DNA of 64,000 bases from an uncultured Alphaproteobacteria bacterium (GTDB lineage Bacteria; Pseudomonadota; Alphaproteobacteria; RF32; CAG-239), in NCBI GenBank assembly GCA_934277435.1, contig CAKQUE010000001.1, positions 62,001 to 126,000 of the forward strand, in the 5' to 3' direction. Below, piece by piece: positions 54,303 through 62,964 of this stretch (positions are counted from its first letter, which is position 1; every line of letters begins with the position of its first letter). The notes under the pieces are model-generated. The model did no database searches. It had not been told where the DNA came from and was given only the letters and a program-made list of their open reading frames with translations. Made by a program: the position numbers and the translations under genes.

Positions 54303-55310
54303 ATGGCTGATAATAACGATATTCTTGAAGATGATGATTTTGAAAAACTATTGAATAGTTTTATCAATGACAGAACTGATGACATTGAAGAAGATGTTGA
54401 CGGCAATGTTTCTGACAAAATTAATAAACTTAAGAATCCCGAACCCGATGCCGAACCAGAAGAAACAAATGACGATATTCTTCATGACGAAGATATGCTT
54501 ATGCCTCTGGATGAAGGAGATCAAAAAATAAACGCCCAAATGACAGATGAAGATTTGGATAAAGCACTGGTGTCTTCTTTACAAGCTGCCAAAGATGAAG
54601 CTCAAGACGCCAAAGAACAGCCAACTCTTGGTAGTGACGAATCGGAATTAGCGCAAGCCTTTTTGAACTTTTACAATTCTGTCAATAAACTTTCAAACCA
54701 GATGCTGAAAAAACCTTACGAGTGTAATTTTGAAGTTGATGACCTTTATCCAAACTACAAACCAAGCACCGGACAAATTTTATCAAACGATTTGGTTCAC
54801 GGCTGGGTTTTGCTGGTTTCTCTGTTTCCTAATGAACTTGGTAAATTTTCTCCAAGTTCTTCAGATGAAGAATTTTTAAATTTGGCCGAAAAAATCAGCA
54901 ATTCAGATTTACAACTAGCAATAATCTCTTATGTGGAAATTTTAATTGATATTGAAAGCTGCGAATTGTCATATCAGGCAAAACTGCTTCAACATCAAGA
55001 AAAATATATCAAACGACTGATGTATGAAGAGTATTTAGCGCGTAAAGAAAGACAGCGTAAATTTACCGAAGCTCTGGCTAAAAAGAATTTTCCGGTTGAT
55101 GCCGACAGACTCGTCAGCAATTATTTTAGAGTGGCACAAAAAGATGTGGACGGCGCATATAAAGCTCTGACAACCAATCCGGCTATTTTTGCTCCAATTG
55201 ATTTCAGCAAAATAAAACCTCGCTTTTTCGGAATTTTAAAAGTAACACCTAAAGACGGTATCAGAGTAAATTTGGAAATCGGCAACTTTTTGAGAAAGCT
55301 GAAAGTCTAA
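54303..55310 (+). CDS. Unrecognised acidic cytoplasmic protein, first gene of the coupling-ATPase cluster
   Basis: 335 residues from ATG 54303, preceded by GGAG; the in-frame ATG at 54264 lacks an RBS. I do not recognise it. The first ~105 residues are highly acidic and probably disordered (DNNDILEDDDFEKLL, DEDMLMPLDEGDQKI). The rest is helical with no signal peptide or membrane helix, and contains a short globular part (VHGWVLLVSLFPNELGKFSPSS) and a basic C-terminal stretch (RLMYEEYLARKERQRKFTEA). It opens a plus-strand series of five genes ending in a VirD4/TraG-type ATPase. Acidic N-terminal tails are common in adaptor or chaperone-like proteins; its role is otherwise unknown. Confidence 0.7.
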   Translation: MADNNDILEDDDFEKLLNSFINDRTDDIEEDVDGNVSDKINKLKNPEPDAEPEETNDDILHDEDMLMPLDEGDQKINAQMTDEDLDKALVSSLQAAKDEAQDAKEQPTLGSDESELAQAFLNFYNSVNKLSNQMLKKPYECNFEVDDLYPNYKPSTGQILSNDLVHGWVLLVSLFPNELGKFSPSSSDEEFLNLAEKISNSDLQLAIISYVEILIDIESCELSYQAKLLQHQEKYIKRLMYEEYLARKERQRKFTEALAKKNFPVDADRLVSNYFRVAQKDVDGAYKALTTNPAIFAPIDFSKIKPRFFGILKVTPKDGIRVNLEIGNFLRKLKV

Positions 55311-55321
55311 ATAAAAAGTAA

Positions 55322-55350
55322 TAGACAAAAATCTTTTTTTATGATATATT
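55322..55350 (+). promoter_or_regulatory. Sigma-70-type promoter for the 667-residue protein gene
   Basis: TAGACA, 17 bases, TATATT, 30 bases before ATG 55381. Confidence 0.45.
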
Positions 55351-55380
55351 TAATTCAATGGTTTAGAAGGAGTATTTCTT

Positions 55381-57384
55381 ATGGCTGACACAAATACACA
55401 ATCACCGGAACTTGAAGCTGCCGTGGCAGAATTCTTTTCTGCTCTCGATAATGGTAAACCTGTGGAAGATTTAGCTAAAATTCTTAATGATAACCCAGGA
55501 ATTTTGACTTCTAAAGAATTTATGTCAAAATCATTGCCTGATGTTTGCAAAAATCTTGAAAATTTAGGCAGGGTTAATTTAGACAAAACCTTGAATTTGG
55601 TTAAACAAATTAATAGTATGGAAAAAGAAGGTCTTATTACAACCGATGATGCCAAGGCTTTTTATGGAGCACAAAATCCATATACCGGAGATACCATTGC
55701 CACTTATGTAGCCAAAAGCGCTGTTGCCGCATATGATAAGTCGTGCCTAGACCGCGCGCCTGAAGATAATCTTTCTGAACAAGGGCAAACATCTTTCGCC
55801 AACTCAGCTCAAGCCAATGCTGATATTCTTAACCAAATGAAAGATATGGGAATTCCTATGGATTTACCAAATTCAAAAGGTGAAACTGTAGATGACATCG
55901 CAAAACAATCTCGAATGAAAGACGCTGACGGCAATTCTCCAATTATCAGCGGTAAATCTTTAGATAGAGAACAATCAGGCTCAGTCCGAGAAAATGTTGA
56001 TGAAAACGGCGGATTAGTAGTGAATGGTGAAAACAATAAAAAAGCCCTAGAAGTCAACTTTGGCAAAAAAGCTTTGAAGGTCAACCCTGAGGGTAAAGAA
56101 GCAAAAAATCCTGAAGACAAAAAAGATGAAGCTACCGTTGAAGAGGGAGAGGATGATGAATCCAAAAGTGGTTCTAATGATAACACTCCTATCAAAGAAG
56201 AAGACATTATCTCGTACATGTATAGAGAATGGTTCTTAGCTAGTATGAGCTGGTTTTTAAACAAAACAGTTAATTTAGCTTGCGATTCCGTCGACAACCT
56301 TTGTGATGATTTTAAGAAACGCTATAAAAGAAACGAAAAACTCCGAGATGAGGAAAGAGAGAAAAATCGTGATGATTTCTCTAAAGTCGGTAAAAAATTC
56401 TTGCTTGATGGCGCGCAAGAGCATACTTCAAAATATAAAGAACAAAGCAGTAACACTGATGCTTATTGGAAAGACTTGTACGAAAATCTTGGTAAAAATC
56501 CGCCAAATTATACGGTTTTCAATAAAGATAATCCTGAACATAAGGTATTTCTTGACGTCATAAATAAAGAATATCAAAAAAATCCGCAAGCCTACAAGCT
56601 TGAACTAGAATCTGTCATTAAAAAACGAGAAGAAATAAAAAAACTGGACTTTGCACTTGAGCGCCTAGCTGCAGAAATGGTTGCTTTGGATATAATGAAA
56701 GAGCAAATGACTTATGGCAAAGTCGTAAGAAAAGCCACTTTGACGCAGCTTATTCATAATATGAGCGATAAAAAACGCAAAAAGATGTTTGATAAAAAAA
56801 TTCTCAAGAAAAAAGAAGATTTGCAGAGAAACGTGACTAATATTGGTGTTTATGCAGAATTAAAAGCTCGAGAAAATGGTATTACAAACCCGAAAGAAAT
56901 AGAACAATACAAGGCCAATGCTTTTGCTACTTTGCTAAAAGTAGGTGCTAGTACAGTTGCAACCTGCAAACAAGAATTTATACAGTGCTTGGACACCAAA
57001 GAATATAAATATGCAAACGGAGAACTCTCTAAAGAAGCTAAAGACGCATATAAGTCAGTACAAAAAATTACAAAAATCGATGATATCGGTGGTAAATGGC
57101 TAGAGCAGCTGTCTAATAAAGTCGGTGACCAGAAGATTGGTCTTCTGCAAGAGGCTATTAATGCTTCGCAAAAATCTCCGATAGGCGAAATGTCTGACAT
57201 ATTGGTGTTGAATAGAAAAGCACTTGATTGTGATTCTGAAGAACATGCCAAGCGTAAAACCGATTTTCGCAAGCGTGAAGCCGCTTTTCATGAGGCTCTT
57301 GGCGATAAAAAGGTTCAAAAGACTTTGAGAGAAAAAATTTTCATAAACTCAATAGTTGACCCTGGAAATAGACAAAGAGGTTAA
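55381..57384 (+). CDS. Unrecognised 667-residue protein with ankyrin-like N-terminal motifs
   Basis: I do not recognise this protein. No signal peptide is present. Residues ~1-180 are helical and contain two turns reminiscent of ankyrin repeats (NPYTGDTIATYVAK and NSKGETVDDIAKQ). Residues ~190-280 are acidic and low complexity (EEGEDDESKSGSND). From ~285 the protein is lysine-rich and helical, with a possible amphipathic or membrane-touching segment (YMYREWFLASMSWFLNKTVN) and long coiled stretches (KKREEIKKLDFALERLAAEM). RBS AGAAGGAG precedes ATG 55381. It ends 2 bases before the next gene, so it is tightly coupled to the two-helix membrane proteins and the ATPase. It could be a substrate, chaperone or cytoplasmic scaffold of that machine (inference). 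Confidence 0.7.
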   Translation: MADTNTQSPELEAAVAEFFSALDNGKPVEDLAKILNDNPGILTSKEFMSKSLPDVCKNLENLGRVNLDKTLNLVKQINSMEKEGLITTDDAKAFYGAQNPYTGDTIATYVAKSAVAAYDKSCLDRAPEDNLSEQGQTSFANSAQANADILNQMKDMGIPMDLPNSKGETVDDIAKQSRMKDADGNSPIISGKSLDREQSGSVRENVDENGGLVVNGENNKKALEVNFGKKALKVNPEGKEAKNPEDKKDEATVEEGEDDESKSGSNDNTPIKEEDIISYMYREWFLASMSWFLNKTVNLACDSVDNLCDDFKKRYKRNEKLRDEEREKNRDDFSKVGKKFLLDGAQEHTSKYKEQSSNTDAYWKDLYENLGKNPPNYTVFNKDNPEHKVFLDVINKEYQKNPQAYKLELESVIKKREEIKKLDFALERLAAEMVALDIMKEQMTYGKVVRKATLTQLIHNMSDKKRKKMFDKKILKKKEDLQRNVTNIGVYAELKARENGITNPKEIEQYKANAFATLLKVGASTVATCKQEFIQCLDTKEYKYANGELSKEAKDAYKSVQKITKIDDIGGKWLEQLSNKVGDQKIGLLQEAINASQKSPIGEMSDILVLNRKALDCDSEEHAKRKTDFRKREAAFHEALGDKKVQKTLREKIFINSIVDPGNRQRG

Positions 57385-57386
57385 AT

Positions 57387-57878
57387 ATGATAAAAAAAAC
57401 ACTTCATTATATTTGCGCGTTAGTTGCCGGCGCAGGGTGGAGCGCTTTGTTGCTATTACTCTATAGATTAATATTTTTCTATGGATATCAAATAGATATT
57501 TTGTCACCGCTGACTTATGCCAGTATCCGTAATTATTGGAATAACGGCGGCGTACTAAAATCCGGCGACATTGTTATGATTTTGGGTATTTTTACTTATT
57601 TGCCGATTGTTATTTTGGGCTGGTGGTTTTTGTGGAAATATCATTATATAAACCTGATTATGACGCCGCTTATAAAAATTTCTAATCTGGGATTGGATAA
57701 ATACAGCGGCGGAATGCCGGAAGTAAATATTAAAAACTTAAAAATAGAGGAGAAAAAAACACTGGAACAACTGGTGCAGGAACGTATAGAGCTGGAAAAT
57801 AAGAAAAATCCGCAAAAAACAGATTCTGCGGAATTCCGTAAAGAAATTGTTGAAAAGATAGAAAATGAAATCAATTAA
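57387..57878 (+). CDS. Two-helix membrane protein, shorter paralogue of the next gene product
   Basis: 163 residues. Two membrane helices (about 7-28, and 55-78: IVMILGIFTYLPIVILGWWFLW) with a short periplasmic loop between (DILSPLTYASIRNYWNNGGV), then a charged cytoplasmic tail of ~75 residues (EEKKTLEQLVQERIELENKK). The membrane part aligns with residues 5-110 of the next protein: W-S near the first helix, DI..P, W..G.V, LP...GWW.L and N.I..PL are shared. ATG 57387 is 2 bases after the previous stop. Family unknown; the layout recalls small inner-membrane partners of coupling ATPases. Confidence 0.75.
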   Translation: MIKKTLHYICALVAGAGWSALLLLLYRLIFFYGYQIDILSPLTYASIRNYWNNGGVLKSGDIVMILGIFTYLPIVILGWWFLWKYHYINLIMTPLIKISNLGLDKYSGGMPEVNIKNLKIEEKKTLEQLVQERIELENKKNPQKTDSAEFRKEIVEKIENEIN

Positions 57879-57932
57879 CACTCTCTTTATAAATTGGGTT
57901 TATACTGAAAAGAAAAATATGGAGTAAAAAGG

Positions 57933-59414
57933 GTGAAATCCTTAATTGTCTTTGCAAGAATAATCATAGTCGGCTGCCTGTGGAGCATAGTCTTCATTGA
58001 AGGTATCCGTGTGATTATGCTTTGCAATTGGCATTTTGATATCTTTTGGCCAGACCATTGGCGACAAGCCTACGCCCTATGGAAAGCAGGCTGGGTTATC
58101 CGCGCACCAAAAGAGTGGGCGTTTGTTATTATCCTTGCCACATTTTTCCCAATGCTTATCACCGGCTGGTGGACTTTGTGTATGGTTGCATGGGAAAACA
58201 TTATCTATGATATTATAATGTCGCCGGTTTTGCTCTATAGACGTTTGATTAAAACTCCGATTAACGTTATTAAAACCAACAATAAATACGGCGTGGTAAA
58301 GAAAAAATCATACAAACAAATCAGACCGGCTGGCGTCGGCGGTTTCAGAATGCCGATTTCTGATTATTCTGACAATAAATCTGCAGCTCCGGTTACTGCC
58401 GGTGTAAATATCAGCAATACCTCGGCAATGCCTCAAACCAGACATTTGTCAGCAACTGCGGCTACCGCGCCAAAACCATTGAAAAAAACAGATATTCCAT
58501 CTACTATCGATCATGCTTTGTTCAAATTTGACGATGACGACGATGACTTTGATTTGGACATAGATTCTTTTGAAAAAGCCGATATTTTGAAAAAGAAAGA
58601 ACCGGTAAAACCTAAAAAAGAGATATTTAACGACGACGATGACGATAATACGCCGGCAAAGCCTCGCAAAAACAAAAAAGATAACAACGAATCAACAAAA
58701 CGTTCAAGTAAAAAAACTGTTTTTGACGACGATGATGAAGATGAAGATGAAGATTATCAACCGCGTAATAACCGCCGTAACAACAAAAATAATGACGATA
58801 GTCGACAAAATAATAAGCAAAATAACCGCGGCAAAGACAACCGCAATGACAAATTATCACGCGATAACAAAACAAACAATGATGATACAGCTGAAACCGA
58901 AAACAGTTCAGCTCATCGCAGTCCGGTTTATGATACTTTACAGCAAAAAGGATATGACGTTATCGCCGGTGTCAAAGTTAACAACACTGTAATAGATTTT
59001 GTCGGTGTTTCCGATGCGGAAATATGTTTGTGCCTCGTTGATAAAGAAAGCGGCGATTGGCTGGCAGATGAAGAGCTGTTTAACGGGGAAGAACCTTTGT
59101 GGTTTTCGGAAAACAGCCATCGTATATCGCCGGTGCGCAAATTAGATGTTGCACGAAATGTTATTCGTGATAAACTTGCCGAAGAAAACTTTGAGCAGGA
59201 AGTCAAATCTTTTGTGGTTGTACAGATGGCTAATATTATCAATGCCGATGATATGTTTGAAATTTGGAACAATATGGATATTGACGTAACACGCATTAAC
59301 CGCGGCGCCCCAAAAGAAATGCGCTTGTTCTCTAAAACATTGGACGACGCAGACCGACAAATCGACCGTAAAGAACTAGATCGTCTGCGCAAGGTTCTAA
59401 AAAATATTAAATAG
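57933..59414 (+). CDS. Two-helix membrane protein with disordered linker and C-terminal alpha/beta domain
   Basis: 493 residues, GTG start at 57933 after GGAG. Residues ~1-110: two membrane helices (FARIIIVGCLWSIVFIEGIR; WAFVIILATFFPMLITGWWT), homologous to the previous protein. Residues ~120-330: low-complexity linker, acidic and Asn/Lys-rich (DDDDDDFDLDID, RRNNKNNDDSRQNNKQ). Residues ~335-493: a compact domain (VYDTLQQKGYDVIAGVKVNN, VIDFVGVSDAEICLCLVD, SFVVVQMANIINADDMFEIW) whose strand order vaguely resembles NERD or restriction-endonuclease-like folds, without a clear catalytic set. It is encoded 2 bases before the coupling ATPase. The two-TM plus cytoplasmic domain layout is that of DotM/TrbA-like coupling partners, but no sequence identity to those is claimed. 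Confidence 0.75.
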   Translation: MKSLIVFARIIIVGCLWSIVFIEGIRVIMLCNWHFDIFWPDHWRQAYALWKAGWVIRAPKEWAFVIILATFFPMLITGWWTLCMVAWENIIYDIIMSPVLLYRRLIKTPINVIKTNNKYGVVKKKSYKQIRPAGVGGFRMPISDYSDNKSAAPVTAGVNISNTSAMPQTRHLSATAATAPKPLKKTDIPSTIDHALFKFDDDDDDFDLDIDSFEKADILKKKEPVKPKKEIFNDDDDDNTPAKPRKNKKDNNESTKRSSKKTVFDDDDEDEDEDYQPRNNRRNNKNNDDSRQNNKQNNRGKDNRNDKLSRDNKTNNDDTAETENSSAHRSPVYDTLQQKGYDVIAGVKVNNTVIDFVGVSDAEICLCLVDKESGDWLADEELFNGEEPLWFSENSHRISPVRKLDVARNVIRDKLAEENFEQEVKSFVVVQMANIINADDMFEIWNNMDIDVTRINRGAPKEMRLFSKTLDDADRQIDRKELDRLRKVLKNIK

Positions 59415-59422
59415 AGGTGAAA

Positions 59423-61639
59423 ATGGCTTTTAAAGAACGTGGTGAAGAATGGAAAGAATATGACAACGCCGTCCACTGGATGCTTATAACTTTTTTTATT
59501 TGTTTGGGTATAACAGTAGCGTTGTTTATTTTTGCTTTGCCTTTGTCATATTTGGTTGGACATGGTATTTCTAAATCATCTTTTGCGATGATTAATAAAT
59601 TTTTATCTTTGATTATTGAAAAACCAGACCATCTTTGGGCCATGTATGCCAAATGGTTCAGACAAATAGTTCACTACCGAGGCGCTTTTTCTTTAAGCTT
59701 ATGGATTCCGATTTTGCCATTTATCACTATTCCTGTCGGCTTAATTGTCGGCGCGCTACTCAGCCCATACAAATTTCAAGTCAATACTCAAGGTTCAGCG
59801 CGAATCGCAGAACTACGTGATATTAATAAAATGGCATTGCTTGGATTTGATGGCTTTTGTCAGGTAGTCGGTAAATTTAAAGGCCGCTTTTTGATGCTAA
59901 AAGAAACGCTCGCCACACTATGCTGCGCACCTCCGGGTACCGGTAAAACCGCCGGCGTGGTGATTCCGACAATTTTTAACTCCGATAAATTGAGTATCAT
60001 TGTAAACGACCCGAAACCGGAACTTTGCTATTCCACCAGCGGCGCTCGCGCTAAAGTTGGTCCGGTGTTTATTATCAACTGGGGTGCTGAGGATAACCCA
60101 AGCGAAGGTATTTATTATCCAAGCTGGAATCCGCTGTCTCCTAATTCTATGCCTGAAGCAGGCCCAGACCGTGATATGTATGTGGACTCAATGTGCAACA
60201 TTTTGGTAGAAGACCCAAAAGGCGGTGCCGACCCGCACTGGGCTAACACTGGTCGTGCCGCGCTAACCGGTTTTATTAACTTTGTGGCCTCTAAATGTGA
60301 CCGAGCCAGAGCTAATGACTATTTCATCAGCCGTATTTATGAAGGCAAACTTGATGAAAAAGATAAAGAGGTGCTGGAGGGCTATTATATGGAAATGCGC
60401 GACCCAGCAGCACCGCGTGCCATTCAAAATTTGAAAAACGGCACTTTAACCATGGAAAACTATTTGCCTATCGGCACTTGGAATTTGCTGCCGTCACGTT
60501 GGATGGGACGAGAAGCATGTATTGCCATGATTATGGAATGGATTACTGAAGCGCAAATTAACGCCGCTCAAGAAATTCAGCGCCGTATGGACGAAGGCGA
60601 CCAGATGGCGGCTATGGCCGACCCAACTCACGATATGTTGGAAGAAGCCGTAAAAGAAGCCCGTAATTTTGGTTATTCGCAACGTTGTATCACCGAGTTA
60701 AGCTCTCTTAGCAGTATGCCAGATAAAGAGCGTGGTTCAGTGCTTTCTACCGCTTTTGCCGGTATCGGCTGTTTCAAAAACCAAGCCGTAAAAGCCCGCA
60801 CCAGCTTTTCGGATATTCAATTTAAAGACTTACGTGGTATGAAAGACCCAGTGACCGGCGAGTGGAAACCAATTTCTGTGTATCTTTCCGTAAACCAAGT
60901 AGATGCGCGCGCTTTGGGCGTTATTAGTAGTACGTTTATTGAACTTATGTCATCTTATTTGATTTCTAACCCGCCTAACCATGTGAATAAAACCGATGGT
61001 AAAATGGGACCTTTCCCTACTTTGTTCATCCTCGACGAGTTTCCGCAAATGCCTAAGATGAAAGCCATTATTGATGGTCCGGCAGTAGGTCGTGGTCAAA
61101 AAGTGTCTTATTTGCTGATTGGACAAGATTTGGGCCAAATTTCCGGTAAATATGGTAAAGATGACTTGGAAACAGTGATTTCTACCACCGCTTGCAAGAT
61201 TATTCTTTCACAAAACAATGAGGTTACTGCTCAGCGTTTTTCTAAGATGATTGGTAATAAAACCGTGCAAGTTTCATCTTTCAGCCGTACAGAAGGCAGC
61301 TTGGGTAAAGACTTTAACCCACTGGCAAAGAATGTAAACTATCAAATGCAAGGCGTTCCGGTTATCAGCGCCACGCAGTTGCTGAGCTTGCCGTTGCTAA
61401 AGCAAGTTATTTTGATGCAAAGTTACATTGATAGACCTATTATGGCGGATTCGCCGCGTTATTATCTGGATCCTAAAATGCGTAAAATGGCTAAAATGCC
61501 GCCTTGCCCAAATGTTCCGGATTGGATTGTGGCTCAGCGTGAAGACATTAACGATGATATGTTGGCAAAACTTGGAATTGAATATGATCCAGATGCCGAT
61601 GGTGATGACAACTTTGAAGTTGACTCCCCGCAAGCATAA
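59423..61639 (+). CDS. VirD4/TraG-type type IV secretion coupling ATPase
   Basis: 738 residues from ATG 59423, preceded by AGAGGTG; a GTG two codons upstream is possible. Two N-terminal membrane helices (about 17-46 and 90-115), then GSARIAELRDINKMALL, the conserved entry of VirD4 proteins, Walker A CCAPPGTGKTAGVV (about residue 168), Walker B FPTLFILDEFPQMPKM (about 530), and SYLLIGQDLGQISGKYG / TACKIILSQNNEVTAQ typical of T4SS_DNA_transf. An insertion (about 360-440) holds an all-alpha domain. Such ATPases feed protein or DNA to a type IV secretion channel. It is the last gene of a five-gene cluster. No VirB/Dot channel genes and no relaxase are in the window. Confidence 0.92.
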   Translation: MAFKERGEEWKEYDNAVHWMLITFFICLGITVALFIFALPLSYLVGHGISKSSFAMINKFLSLIIEKPDHLWAMYAKWFRQIVHYRGAFSLSLWIPILPFITIPVGLIVGALLSPYKFQVNTQGSARIAELRDINKMALLGFDGFCQVVGKFKGRFLMLKETLATLCCAPPGTGKTAGVVIPTIFNSDKLSIIVNDPKPELCYSTSGARAKVGPVFIINWGAEDNPSEGIYYPSWNPLSPNSMPEAGPDRDMYVDSMCNILVEDPKGGADPHWANTGRAALTGFINFVASKCDRARANDYFISRIYEGKLDEKDKEVLEGYYMEMRDPAAPRAIQNLKNGTLTMENYLPIGTWNLLPSRWMGREACIAMIMEWITEAQINAAQEIQRRMDEGDQMAAMADPTHDMLEEAVKEARNFGYSQRCITELSSLSSMPDKERGSVLSTAFAGIGCFKNQAVKARTSFSDIQFKDLRGMKDPVTGEWKPISVYLSVNQVDARALGVISSTFIELMSSYLISNPPNHVNKTDGKMGPFPTLFILDEFPQMPKMKAIIDGPAVGRGQKVSYLLIGQDLGQISGKYGKDDLETVISTTACKIILSQNNEVTAQRFSKMIGNKTVQVSSFSRTEGSLGKDFNPLAKNVNYQMQGVPVISATQLLSLPLLKQVILMQSYIDRPIMADSPRYYLDPKMRKMAKMPPCPNVPDWIVAQREDINDDMLAKLGIEYDPDADGDDNFEVDSPQA

Positions 61640-61654
61640 CTTGATTTAAGCACA

Positions 61655-61690
61655 AAACCACCGAAAGAAATCTCGGTGGTTTATTTTTTA
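61655..61690 (+). terminator. Intrinsic terminator after the coupling-ATPase cluster
   Basis: AAACCACCGA and TCGGTGGTTT form a 10-bp stem with an 8-base loop, then ATTTTTT. Confidence 0.9.
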
Positions 61691-61691
61691 G

Positions 61692-61717
61692 TGAACTTTT
61701 GCGCAACTTATGTCGTT
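61692..61717 (+). promoter_or_regulatory. Possible ECF-type promoter of the sigma-factor operon
   Basis: TGAACTT and GTCGTT with 15 bases between AAC and GTC resemble the GGAAC/CGTC pattern of ECF promoters, about 35 bases before the operon start. It would allow autoregulation. A sigma-70 reading (TTGCGC, 17 bases, ATAATG) overlaps it. Confidence 0.35.
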
Positions 61718-61752
61718 ATAAATAATGTAAACAAGTTGAACGAGGTATGAAA

Positions 61753-62007
61753 ATGGACGATATATCTGATTTGTTAAAAGAAGCAAAACCGCTATATTTT
61801 CGGCGCAAAAGGATTAGAAACATGACAAAAGCCGCCGGAATGCTTTCAATTGCCGCTTTTTTAGCTTTGGGAACTTTACAGCGTACAGATACTTTTGTTT
61901 ATGACTTTGACAATATGTCAAGCACCATAAGCATGCTGCAAAACGGCTCGGCTATAGAAGACTTGGGACTTCCAACAGATGAATACGGATTTTTGAGGAT
62001 TAGCTGA
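61753..62007 (+). CDS. Small single-helix membrane protein, probable anti-sigma factor (CnrY-like layout)
   Basis: 84 residues from ATG 61753; ATG 61747, two codons upstream and closer to the GAGG, is equally possible. A short cytoplasmic N-terminus (DDISDLLKEAKPLYFRRKRIRN) precedes one membrane helix (about 27-43, AAGMLSIAAFLALGTL) and a ~40-residue periplasmic tail. This layout is that of CnrY-type anti-sigma factors, which hold the sigma factor through a short N-terminal helix. Its stop overlaps the ECF sigma start by 1 base. The assignment rests on size, topology and neighbours, not on recognisable sequence. Confidence 0.6.
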   Translation: MDDISDLLKEAKPLYFRRKRIRNMTKAAGMLSIAAFLALGTLQRTDTFVYDFDNMSSTISMLQNGSAIEDLGLPTDEYGFLRIS

Positions 62008-62507
62008 TGAGCAATGAAATAGCATCATACAAAGCCATTGTTCGCGCGGTCATCAAAAAAATTACCGGCAATTACAATGAAGATTTGGAGCAGGAAGCCT
62101 ATCTGAAAATATGGCAAAACCAAGAAAACTATCAAGAACAAGGCAAAAAATCCGCATGGCTCGGTATGCTGACTGCAAATATTTGCCGCGACTATTTAAA
62201 ATCTCGTTTTAACAAATACAATAATTGTACTTTACAGGGAGAAATAATTGAAAAGGTTAGCGTAACCCCGAAATTTGATGAAAAAATAGATAAAAAGAAA
62301 CGGCAAAAAATTATCTTGAAAGCTGTTGACGAACTGCCTGCCGATTTGCGAAAAGTAATTATTTTGTATGAATTTGAGGAAAAATCGTACAAAGAAATTG
62401 CCGACAAGTTGAAAATCGCCGAAGGAACCGTTAAATCCAGACTGTTTAACGCCCGCAAGATTTTAGCCCAAAAATTAAATTTTCTAAAGGAGAAAAAAAA
62501 TGACTAA
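62007..62507 (+). CDS. ECF-family RNA polymerase sigma factor
   Basis: 166 residues. Sigma region 2 (about 8-70) includes YNEDLEQEAYLKIWQN and SAWLGMLTANICRDYLKSRF; region 4 (about 105-160) includes ELPADLRKVIILYEFEEKSY, then EIADKLKIAEGTVKSRLFNARKIL with the helix-turn-helix. No region 1 or 3, as expected of group 4 sigma factors. It overlaps the small membrane gene by 1 base and the LTxxQ gene by 8 bases. It would be released from its membrane anti-sigma factor by an envelope signal. Confidence 0.9.
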   Translation: MSNEIASYKAIVRAVIKKITGNYNEDLEQEAYLKIWQNQENYQEQGKKSAWLGMLTANICRDYLKSRFNKYNNCTLQGEIIEKVSVTPKFDEKIDKKKRQKIILKAVDELPADLRKVIILYEFEEKSYKEIADKLKIAEGTVKSRLFNARKILAQKLNFLKEKKND

Positions 62508-62955
62508 ATTATTACTGACCACCGCACTTTCCACCTTAATCGCCTTTTCGGCTTATTCCAACGCTTTTGCAAAAGCGGCAGCGAATCCGGCAGAACCGGC
62601 TCAACAAACAGAGAAAATGCCTAGACATCATAAAGAAATGCGCAAGCGTCCGGAACCGGAAAAAATGGATAAATTTTTAGACCTGACCGATGAACAAAAA
62701 GCTAAGGCTAAAGAAATCCGCGAGCAGAGCCGTAAGGAAATTGAGCCACTGATGGACGAGATGAAAACTATCCGCGAAAAAATGGATAAAATCCGTGAAG
62801 CCGATATGAAAAAATTTGAAGCCTTATTGACTCCGGAGCAAAAAGCAAAATTGGAAGCTCGCAAGCAACATCACGAAAAAGATTTTAAAGGCAGAGAAAA
62901 ACACAGATTTCCACCTCGTGATTTTAAGGATTATCCAAAACACGATAAAGACTAG
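62500..62955 (+). CDS. Periplasmic LTxxQ (Spy/CpxP/CnrX-like) protein
   Basis: 151 residues with a signal peptide (KLLLTTALSTLIAFSAYSNAFA, cleaved near AKA). The mature protein is a charged helical hairpin with two LTxxQ motifs, LDLTDEQKAKAKEIR (about 61) and ALLTPEQKAKLEARK (about 107), the mark of the Spy/CpxP family; CnrX/ZraP metal sensors share this fold. Histidines cluster at both ends (PRHHKEMRKR; QHHEKDFKGREKHR; YPKHDK), which could bind metal. RBS AAAGGAGA precedes ATG 62500, inside the sigma gene. It may be the signal-sensing partner of the anti-sigma factor or the main product the sigma factor induces. Confidence 0.88.
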   Translation: MTKLLLTTALSTLIAFSAYSNAFAKAAANPAEPAQQTEKMPRHHKEMRKRPEPEKMDKFLDLTDEQKAKAKEIREQSRKEIEPLMDEMKTIREKMDKIREADMKKFEALLTPEQKAKLEARKQHHEKDFKGREKHRFPPRDFKDYPKHDKD

Positions 62956-62964
62956 ATAAATTTA

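Noticed and set aside
58639..58992. Overlapping 117-codon frame inside the low-complexity part of the 493-residue protein gene
   Set aside because: Repetitive Asp/Asn/Lys codons leave other frames open by chance; no RBS and no hydrophobic or domain pattern.
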